Shown here: piece by piece, positions 57,943 to 64,000 of the stretch
Position numbering within the stretch: the first letter of the stretch is position 1
Layout: every line of letters starts with the position of its first letter
Translations under genes and position numbers: made by a program
NCBI GenBank assembly: GCA_017468395.1
Contig: JAFUIR010000016.1
Coordinates: 102,624-166,623 of the forward strand
Direction of reading: 5' to 3'
Source of the DNA: Lachnospiraceae bacterium
GTDB taxonomy: Bacteria; Bacillota; Clostridia; Lachnospirales; Lachnospiraceae
DNA length: 64,000 nucleotides
The notes under the pieces: model-generated
Databases searched by the model: none
What the model saw: only the letters and a program-made list of their open reading frames with translations
Told to the model about the DNA's origin: nothing

Positions 57943-59430
57943 ATGAAAGAAAAAAGACGCGAAGTAAAACACTCCATAAAAAGACAGGTTGCATTTGGCT
58001 TTATTATTTTGTTGGCAGGCACGATTTTTATGTGCTGGCTTATTAACGACCTGTTTTTGCAATCTTTTTATGAGAATAACAGAAAAAATGACTTGATTAA
58101 CGGCTATCAGAAGGTTGTTGCGGCGGTTATGGATGAGAACTTTTCCGTGGAAATCCTGGATGAACAACTAAGGCAGGTGGCCAGCAGAGCCAATATCAGT
58201 GGTATTGTTTTGGATCCGGATTCGGAAGTGCTTTATGCCTTTGGAAGTGACAATAAGATTTTGAACCGCAGAATCAGGGACTATTTATATGGCACGCAGG
58301 CGCCGGGAACCAAAATTATTGAGAAGACCTCAGGCTATATTCTTTTAAAGACAATAGATTTTAATACTTCTTCCGAGTATTTGGAGATGCACGGTATTAT
58401 AGGAACCGGAACAGTGTTTATGCTTCGAACGCCTTTGGCAGACGTGACGGAGAGCGTAAAAATTGCCAATGAATTTTTGGTTTATATAGGAATCATTGCA
58501 GTGATTTTAAGCAGTATTATTATTTGGCTGTTTACGAAGCGTATTACAGAACCCATTATGGAACTTGCGGATATATCCGCAAGAATGACCAAACTGGATT
58601 TTGAAGCAAAATATAAAGGAAAAACCCAAAACGAATTGGCAATTTTGGGCGAGAATATCAATCAACTTTCGGAAACTCTGGAAAAGACCATTTCCGAATT
58701 AAAAACCGCCAATAATGAATTGCAAAATGATATTGAAAAGAAAAATCAGATTGATGAGATGCGTAAAGAATTTTTGGCAAACGTATCCCATGAATTGAAA
58801 ACGCCCATTGCACTTATCCAAGGATATGCGGAAGGGCTGCAGGAAGGAATATCAGACGACCCCGAAAGCAGAAATTATTACTGTGAAGTCATTATGGACG
58901 AAGCCGCCAAAATGAATGTTATGGTTAAAAAACTTATGACTTTAACACAACTGGAGTCCGGTAATGATACTGTGACAATGGAGCGCTTTGATATTGTGGA
59001 TTTGATTTGCAATTATATTCATTCCGCACAGATTTTGACAAAGCAGGAAGAGATATCGGTCCGTATGGAACATTACGATGCGGTTTTTGTGTGGGCGGAT
59101 GAATTTAAAACAGAAGAAGTGTTTATGAACTTTTTTAATAATGCGGTAAATCATGCGTTAGATGAAAAGATAATTGATGTAAGACTGACTTTGAAAGAAG
59201 GAAAAGTAAGGGTTTCTGTTTTCAATACAGGAGCGCCTATTCCGGAAGAAAGTTTACCGCATATTTGGGAGAAGTTTTATAAAGTGGATAAGGCCAGAAC
59301 AAGGGAGTACGGCGGAAGCGGTGTGGGGCTGTCTATTGTAAAGGCAATTATGGACTCCATGAATCAGGAGTATGGTGTTATCAACTACGACAACGGTGTG
59401 GAGTTTTGGTTTGAACTTGCAACGGTTTAG
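57943..59430 (+). CDS. Sensor histidine kinase
   Basis: This 495-residue kinase has two membrane segments (~residues 16-38 and ~176-198) around a ~135-residue outer domain (VDENF-type start, ISGIVLDPDSEVLYAFGSD, AC-free PAS/Cache-like), a HAMP linker (FTKRITEPIMELADISARMT), the phospho-His motif VSHELKTPIALIQGYAEG, and an ATPase domain with N box FMNFFNNAVNHAL and GGSGVGLSIVKAIM. It is four bases after the HD-GYP gene and thus co-transcribed. In many Clostridia this kinase type directly follows an OmpR regulator like the one at 48723; here 8.5 kb intervene. Pairing with that regulator is inference. Confidence 0.93.
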   Translation: MKEKRREVKHSIKRQVAFGFIILLAGTIFMCWLINDLFLQSFYENNRKNDLINGYQKVVAAVMDENFSVEILDEQLRQVASRANISGIVLDPDSEVLYAFGSDNKILNRRIRDYLYGTQAPGTKIIEKTSGYILLKTIDFNTSSEYLEMHGIIGTGTVFMLRTPLADVTESVKIANEFLVYIGIIAVILSSIIIWLFTKRITEPIMELADISARMTKLDFEAKYKGKTQNELAILGENINQLSETLEKTISELKTANNELQNDIEKKNQIDEMRKEFLANVSHELKTPIALIQGYAEGLQEGISDDPESRNYYCEVIMDEAAKMNVMVKKLMTLTQLESGNDTVTMERFDIVDLICNYIHSAQILTKQEEISVRMEHYDAVFVWADEFKTEEVFMNFFNNAVNHALDEKIIDVRLTLKEGKVRVSVFNTGAPIPEESLPHIWEKFYKVDKARTREYGGSGVGLSIVKAIMDSMNQEYGVINYDNGVEFWFELATV

Positions 59431-59450
59431 TAAAAGGCAAGAGGAGCATT

Positions 59451-60758
59451 ATGAGTGAAGAAATAGAATTTCGCAGGGCGCTTTTGGTAGGCGTAGATAC
59501 CGGAGAAGAGGAAGATTTTGAAGGTTCTATGCAGGAACTGAAAAGCCTTGCAGAGGCTTGCATGCTGAAAGTGGTAGGGATAATCACGCAAAAACTGGAG
59601 CATGTAAACAAAGCGTTATATATCGGAACCGGAAAAGTGGCAGAGGTAAAGCAGTTTGCCGGGGATATTGAGGCGCAGTTGGTGGTTTTTGACAACGCCC
59701 TTTCCCCGTCGCAGCTTCGTAATCTGCAAAATGAGTTGGATTTGGAGGTTTTGGACAGAACAGCCTTGATTTTGGACATTTTTTCGGAACGTGCCAAAAC
59801 AAGAGAAGCAAAATTGCAAGTGGAGACGGCGAAACTGCAATATATGTTGCCCCGTCTGGTGGGATTGCATGAGGCCCTTGGCAGACAGGGCGGCGCCAGC
59901 GGCAGTCTCAGTAATAAAGGTTCGGGCGAAAAGAAAATTGAACTGGATCGCAGAAAGATAGAACACAGAATTGCGGAACTTCGGAAAGAACTGGAAGAAG
60001 TTTCATTAGAGCGAGAAACCCAGAAAAAGCGGAGGATGAAGTCCGAAGTGCCCAGAGTATCTTTGGTGGGATATACCAATGCCGGGAAATCCACGCTGAT
60101 GAACCGCATGGTGGAACATTATATTAAAGATGAGAGCAAAAAAGTTTTCGAGAAGGACATGCTTTTTGCGACCTTGGAGACTTCGGTGCGCATGATAGAA
60201 ACAACGGATAAACGTCCTTTTTTTCTGGCAGACACGGTGGGATTCATTCACAAACTGCCCCACGGGTTAATCAAAGCGTTTCGCTCCACACTGGATGAAG
60301 TGCGGGAAGCGGACTTGCTTTTGCATGTGGTTGATTTTTCCGATGAAAAGTATAAACAGCATATGGCAGTAACAGAGGAAACTTTGCGTGATATGGATGC
60401 CGGTGGAATCCCTGTGATTTATGTATATAACAAAGTTGATTTATGCGAGAGCGGAAAAGGCAGCGAGGAAATAAGCGGAAAAGAGTTGCCGGTAGTAATC
60501 GGAAACAAAATTTATATGTCCGCAAAGTCAGGTCAAGGATTAAATGAACTGGTGCAGATGATTACGGATACACTATATGCAGGAAATTGTACGGTTCAAT
60601 TTTTAATTCCCTATGATAAAGGGCATATAGTATCGGCACTAATTGAAAACGGAAATGTAATTTCTATGGATTACATTGAAAAAGGCGTCCGGTTAGTAGT
60701 AAATTGTAAGAAAAAAGAGAAAGAAAAATACAGTGTTTATATGGAAGAGGAGTTTTAA
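59451..60758 (+). CDS. hflX: Ribosome-associated GTPase HflX
   Basis: This 435-residue GTPase binds 50S subunits and splits stalled or heat-damaged ribosomes; in Gram-positives it is also linked to antibiotic tolerance. The N-terminal HflX domain ends in the Gly-rich linker GRQGGASGSLSNKGSGEKKI. The G domain has G1 GYTNAGKST, G3 DTVGFIHKLPHGLI and G4 YNKVD. Length is typical. It starts 20 bases after the kinase gene, so it may share a transcript. Its stop overlaps the next start (TAATG). Confidence 0.96.
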   Translation: MSEEIEFRRALLVGVDTGEEEDFEGSMQELKSLAEACMLKVVGIITQKLEHVNKALYIGTGKVAEVKQFAGDIEAQLVVFDNALSPSQLRNLQNELDLEVLDRTALILDIFSERAKTREAKLQVETAKLQYMLPRLVGLHEALGRQGGASGSLSNKGSGEKKIELDRRKIEHRIAELRKELEEVSLERETQKKRRMKSEVPRVSLVGYTNAGKSTLMNRMVEHYIKDESKKVFEKDMLFATLETSVRMIETTDKRPFFLADTVGFIHKLPHGLIKAFRSTLDEVREADLLLHVVDFSDEKYKQHMAVTEETLRDMDAGGIPVIYVYNKVDLCESGKGSEEISGKELPVVIGNKIYMSAKSGQGLNELVQMITDTLYAGNCTVQFLIPYDKGHIVSALIENGNVISMDYIEKGVRLVVNCKKKEKEKYSVYMEEEF

Positions 60759-62926
60759 TGAAAGATTACGGAAGACTGGAGAATATTCAGGTAAAACTCA
60801 ATCGCATGCGACAGGAGTCAAAAGACCCTGATTTTACCAAATATTTGGATGATATGCAGGTAGTACTGGATAAGCAGTGCATGAGTGCCAATTATTTATC
60901 CGGGGAAATTGACAGGAATTATTCATTATATATAAGTAGGTTCGGCGTGCAGGCAGAAGAAGTGCAGGTTCAGCCGCCGGTGCAGGAACAACCCAAGCCG
61001 GTAGTGCAGCCCCAATTTTCGCAAGCAGCACCGCAACCTCAGGTACAGCAGCCCGTTGCACAGCCCCAACCTGCACAGGTAGCGCCTCAGCCTGCATATA
61101 TGGCGAATCCCCAGTGGTTGTATCAGCCCAGGGTGCCGCAAAAAAAGAACAGCATGGAGTTTAAAGTCGGCGCAGGTCTTTTTTGTGTAATTGGTGTAGT
61201 ATTTATCTTGCTGGCCTTTGTGATGCTTGGAATCACATATATGAACGGTCTGGTAAAAGGCTTATGTTTATATGCCATTTCGGGAGTTTTGATTTTACTT
61301 TCGGAATTGTTGCTGCGTAAGAGAATGGAAAAGTTTTCTCATGGAATAACAGGACTCGGAATCAGTGGCTTATATGCGTCCACTATTATAAACTGTGCGT
61401 TTCTTGAGAATTTTAACAGCGTAGTTGCACTGATTGTAACGGTGGTTATTTCCCTTTTGGCAATTTTCATCAGCCGAAAGAAAGATTCCGGCATGATAAA
61501 GATAATTAGTTTTATCGGATGTTATGTTTGCTTTTGGCCGGCAGGGTCTATGGGAAACGATATAGATTTTTTTGTATTTACCATAGTGATGTTTGCTGTT
61601 AATTTTGTTTCTGTTTTATTACCGGTAAAAAAACATGCAGCCGGTGTACATATTACCCATCAAATAACCAATGGTCTTTTTGTGCTTCCTTTGACATTGT
61701 GTGCGCTGGATCAGGGAACCGAGGCGGGACTGTGTGCTTTTTTTGTCCTGACCAACATTTTGATTCAGGGGCTGATATTCCATGCGTTGGAAAGAGGCGT
61801 GAAACAAAAAAGAGCCGCAGGTATGTACTGCGAAGACGCAGGGTATATCATATCTTACTGTGCATTGCTCTTTGTAGAAAGTGCATTATATGTAGGATGT
61901 GCGGTAGAAGTTTCCCACAATTTTCTGCTGAGTGACGGCAGTGCCAAACTTTGGTATCACATCAGTATGCTGGGATACCTTTTGCCGGGAGTCTTATTCT
62001 TCCTTTTGTTTGCGAAGACCAAATTGAAATGGATTCAGTATTATGCGGCAATTGTAACAGCTTGGATTGCTTATGTTTTATGTGGGGACACTTTAGAAAA
62101 TGTGATTTGCATACTCACAATATTTGTAATATCCAAACTTTTGTCCCGTGTAAAAGCCCTTAAGGTATCGGAAATTGTCATTACATCAGTGACGGCCTTT
62201 GCAGCAATGTTATATATGGGATGCGTTGAGTATTACGATGTGTTTTTTGCGGGTGCCTTTTTGCTGTCCATTTTAGCACTGCGCTACTATAAGACATTTC
62301 ATCAGTCTATTCTTACTTTTGTGGTAGTGATATTTATAGCGGTGCGTATGTGGGAAGTATCCTTGCTGCCTTCGGCGGCAGTGGGAGTACTGTTTTTGTT
62401 AATGCTGTTGTTTAATCATGTAAAAGTGTGGTCCGGAAAGTGGCAGGTAGTATATAACTGCGGCAATTTGGTGTTTATGTGTTTCTGGTGTCTTATAGCG
62501 ACTTTTGTGCAAGATTATCTTAATAGTATTATATTGGCGCTGCTTGGCACGGCGGTTATTGTACTCATATTCCGTAAAAAGTATAATATGGAATTTAAGT
62601 TCAAATACTTGGTATTGGCACTTTTTTGGACTTATATGACGTTAACCTGCGGCATTGAAACCGCGGTTATTACAAGTAGCGTTCTGATGGTAATTGCGAT
62701 TGCCAGTGTAATTACAGGTTTTGTGCTGAAAAGAAAAGAAGTAAGAATCTATGGATTGGTATTATCTATACTGGTAAGTTTTAAAGTAATGTTTTATGAT
62801 TTTATGGAAACACCAATCCTTGAACGAATGTTGTTATTTTTGATTGTTGGTGTTATTATATTATCAATATCCTGTATCTATATTATATTGAAAAAAAAGA
62901 TGGCAAACAGGGGTGAGATATTATGA
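60758..62926 (+). CDS. DUF2339-like polytopic membrane protein
   Basis: This 722-residue protein has a soluble N-terminal part (~residues 1-125: helical, then a Pro/Gln/Val-rich linker PQPQVQQPVAQPQPAQVAPQ) followed by roughly 18-20 membrane segments to the end. The layout, with a Pro/Gln linker then many short helices and conserved small-residue helices (HGITGLGISGLYASTIINCA), resembles DUF2339 family proteins. Function unknown. It overlaps hflX by one base and the downstream lipoprotein by four (ATGA), so the three are translationally coupled. Confidence 0.75.
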   Translation: MKDYGRLENIQVKLNRMRQESKDPDFTKYLDDMQVVLDKQCMSANYLSGEIDRNYSLYISRFGVQAEEVQVQPPVQEQPKPVVQPQFSQAAPQPQVQQPVAQPQPAQVAPQPAYMANPQWLYQPRVPQKKNSMEFKVGAGLFCVIGVVFILLAFVMLGITYMNGLVKGLCLYAISGVLILLSELLLRKRMEKFSHGITGLGISGLYASTIINCAFLENFNSVVALIVTVVISLLAIFISRKKDSGMIKIISFIGCYVCFWPAGSMGNDIDFFVFTIVMFAVNFVSVLLPVKKHAAGVHITHQITNGLFVLPLTLCALDQGTEAGLCAFFVLTNILIQGLIFHALERGVKQKRAAGMYCEDAGYIISYCALLFVESALYVGCAVEVSHNFLLSDGSAKLWYHISMLGYLLPGVLFFLLFAKTKLKWIQYYAAIVTAWIAYVLCGDTLENVICILTIFVISKLLSRVKALKVSEIVITSVTAFAAMLYMGCVEYYDVFFAGAFLLSILALRYYKTFHQSILTFVVVIFIAVRMWEVSLLPSAAVGVLFLLMLLFNHVKVWSGKWQVVYNCGNLVFMCFWCLIATFVQDYLNSIILALLGTAVIVLIFRKKYNMEFKFKYLVLALFWTYMTLTCGIETAVITSSVLMVIAIASVITGFVLKRKEVRIYGLVLSILVSFKVMFYDFMETPILERMLLFLIVGVIILSISCIYIILKKKMANRGEIL

Positions 62927-63648
62927 AAAGAAAATTTGTAGCCGGAACATGTATTGTATTAGTGCTTGGTTTGGCAGGATGCGGAAATGCAATCCCGAAA
63001 ATGACAGAGGAACAGGAAAATCAAATTGTTAATTATGCGGTAGACGTAGCCTTGAAATATGATGCCGGTTACGAAAAGAATCTTGTGGATCTGTCTTTAT
63101 ATGAAGAGGAAGAAAAAGAAAGCATAACCGAGCCTGAAAAAGAAAAGGACGAAAAAGAGGAAGAAAAGGGAATGGACCCGGTTGTGGATACGCCCACCGT
63201 TGATATCAGTCAAGATGAGACGGCGTATTCTTCCATGGAAGAGTTTTTCGGTTTGGAAAATGTGTCCATTCAATTTAAGGAAGGATATTTTGCTGATTCA
63301 TATCCACAGGGTAGCATAAATGATTATTTCAATTTAAATGCCAGTTCCGGCAAAAAACTGTTGGTAATGAAGTTTGAAGTGGCCAATACGTCAGGAACAG
63401 AACAACAAGTGGACTTTTTTGGAATGGACGCTGTTATGACGGTTTCTCTTAATGCTAAGAGTAATGTTCAGGTATTATCTACCATGTTGACAGATGATTT
63501 ATCTACATTTAGAAAAAGCATGAATGCGGACGAGAAAGCAGCATTAGTTCTTTTAGCAGAGGTAGAGGCAGAAGATGCAACAGATGTTGATTCACTGATT
63601 ATTACTATGAAAAGTGATTCCGGCAGCGCAAAAATTTCATTAAAATGA
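62923..63648 (+). CDS. Lipoprotein of unknown function, coupled to the DUF2339-like gene
   Basis: This 241-residue lipoprotein has lipobox LAGC (Cys20), a helical N-terminal part, a Glu/Lys-rich linker (~residues 62-90) and a C-terminal beta-sandwich-like domain (~105-241; KKLLVMKFEVANTSGTEQQV, TDVDSLIITMKSDSG). The C-terminal half resembles DUF4352/DUF5067-type immunoglobulin-like domains that occur in Gram-positive lipoproteins. The ATGA overlap with the membrane protein suggests the two act together at the membrane. Function unknown. Confidence 0.7.
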   Translation: MKRKFVAGTCIVLVLGLAGCGNAIPKMTEEQENQIVNYAVDVALKYDAGYEKNLVDLSLYEEEEKESITEPEKEKDEKEEEKGMDPVVDTPTVDISQDETAYSSMEEFFGLENVSIQFKEGYFADSYPQGSINDYFNLNASSGKKLLVMKFEVANTSGTEQQVDFFGMDAVMTVSLNAKSNVQVLSTMLTDDLSTFRKSMNADEKAALVLLAEVEAEDATDVDSLIITMKSDSGSAKISLK

Positions 63649-63694
63649 GTATGACAACAGAAATTGTATTAAAATTGTGTGAAGTGATATTGAT

Positions 63695-63725
63695 AAAAAA
63701 GCCCGTAAATATGGGCTTTTTTTAT
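63695..63725 (+). terminator. Terminator after the lipoprotein gene
   Basis: AAAAAAGCCC (63695-63704) / GGGCTTTTTT (63713-63722) with further T. Confidence 0.92.
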
Positions 63726-63773
63726 TGTGAAATTAAATTGTAGCAATTTTTTGAAAAAATATTAAAATTAGTG

Positions 63774-63802
63774 TTGACATCGGGAAATGGGAGTGATATA
63801 CT
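63774..63802 (+). promoter_or_regulatory. Strong promoter P1 of a probable rRNA operon
   Basis: Consensus TTGACA (63774-63779), 17-base spacer, TATACT (63797-63802), extended TG. An AT-rich tract lies just upstream, like an UP element. Small open frames in this region are not believed to be genes. Confidence 0.75.
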
Positions 63803-63872
63803 CAATTTCGTTGTCGCGGGAAACACAATGAGAAACAAAAAAACGACAATAAAAAATATTTTAAAAAAGTTG

Positions 63873-63901
63873 TTGACAAGAAGAAACAGCCGTGATATTA
63901 T
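63873..63901 (+). promoter_or_regulatory. Strong promoter P2 of a probable rRNA operon
   Basis: Consensus TTGACA (63873-63878), 17-base spacer, TATTAT (63896-63901), extended TG. P1 and P2 are 99 bases apart. The leader running to the window end, with GAACCTTGACAAATAAACAG, looks like those before 16S rRNA in this group. The 16S gene itself would start beyond the window. Confidence 0.7.
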
Positions 63902-64000
63902 AAACGAGTTGCGGCTCACGGGTCGGCAACAGGCCACAACAAAAAGAAGTGGAAAGAACCTTGACAAATAAACAGCAATGCAACCCTGAAAATTCTAAAA

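Noticed and set aside
59381-60109. 242-codon open frame antisense to hflX
   Set aside because: Ser/Arg/Leu-rich shadow product; hflX on the plus strand is unambiguous.
63771-63971. 66-codon open frame at the window end
   Set aside because: It covers two consensus promoters and a probable rRNA leader; its start overlaps a -35 box.
63961-63990. Third TTGACA near the end as another promoter
   Set aside because: No -10 like sequence occurs at 16-18 bases; better explained as part of the rRNA leader.

Overview
The window looks like the chromosome of a gut-type Firmicute of class Clostridia, most likely family Lachnospiraceae. The evidence is AT-leaning coding sequence with strong GGAGG ribosome sites, Gram-positive lipoproteins, the rpsB-tsf and secG-rnr-smpB-ssrA neighbourhoods, an unlinked gpmI and eno pair, a very short SUF system, and plant-polysaccharide enzymes (GH43, GH5). 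The family assignment is inference from gene content; no rRNA gene lies in the window.

Layout. 1-3.2 kb: a truncated DUF6115-like gene, an anchored MltG/YceG-fold protein, then rpsB and tsf from a promoter whose -35 box lies in the loop of the preceding terminator. 3.3-7 kb: a short soluble PocR-chemoreceptor-like protein, a histidine phosphatase, a small lipoprotein and a GH43 glycosidase. 7-8.8 kb: a two-gene minimal SufC/SufB pair. 8.8-18.1 kb: a six-gene transport operon joining two lipoprotein solute-binding proteins (each with an apparent beta-propeller half) and a MalF/MalG permease pair to a MacA-like adaptor and a MacB-core-like protein, with no ATPase. 18.2-21.4 kb: YgjP peptidase, thiamine pyrophosphokinase and a lipoprotein GH5 cellulase with a CBM2-like tail. 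21.4-24.9 kb: a 53-bp tandem hairpin array, an AraC/GyrI regulator, a C39-like protein, and a kinase-GNAT fusion preceded by a 10-codon leader ORF containing Arg-Leu-Arg. 25-30 kb, minus strand: a heterodimeric ABC exporter behind a 25-codon leader ORF and two tandem terminators, and a CDF cation transporter. 30.1-33.9 kb: gpmI and eno, separated by a Phd/ParE toxin-antitoxin pair. 34.2-42.5 kb: an Opp peptide importer with two unusual parts: an OppC permease carrying an RCC1-like propeller in its first outer loop, and an OppF ATPase interrupted by a long coiled-coil segment. 42.5-46.2 kb: secG, rnr, smpB and tmRNA. 46.3-49.4 kb: a chemoreceptor, an unknown membrane protein and an OmpR-type regulator. 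49.4-52.9 kb: an island bounded by a 28-bp near-perfect duplication of the regulator's 3' end, carrying an OLD-like ATPase/TOPRIM protein, two zinc-ribbon proteins and an excisionase-like HTH. 53.3-59.4 kb: a candidate small RNA, a 992-residue membrane-spanning ECF sigma factor fusion, an HD-GYP protein with a CBM2-like outer domain, and a histidine kinase that probably belongs to the regulator before the island. 59.4-63.7 kb: hflX, a DUF2339-like membrane protein and a lipoprotein. The window ends in two strong tandem promoters typical of an rRNA operon.

How it works together. Much of the window concerns sensing and importing external nutrients: glycosidases, a carbohydrate-type importer, a peptide importer, chemoreceptors, and c-di-GMP turnover joined to a carbohydrate-binding-like domain. 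A recurring feature is extra extracytoplasmic modules (propellers, CBM-like folds, large sensor domains) on otherwise standard transport and signalling proteins. A second theme is RNA-level control by leader peptides, alternative hairpins and occluded ribosome sites, seen before the kinase-GNAT gene, the ABC exporter, the sigma fusion and the island HTH gene.

The strongest candidates for something undescribed are the augmented Opp system, the propeller-SBP/MacA/MacB-like operon, the membrane sigma factor, and the island with the OLD-like nuclease.
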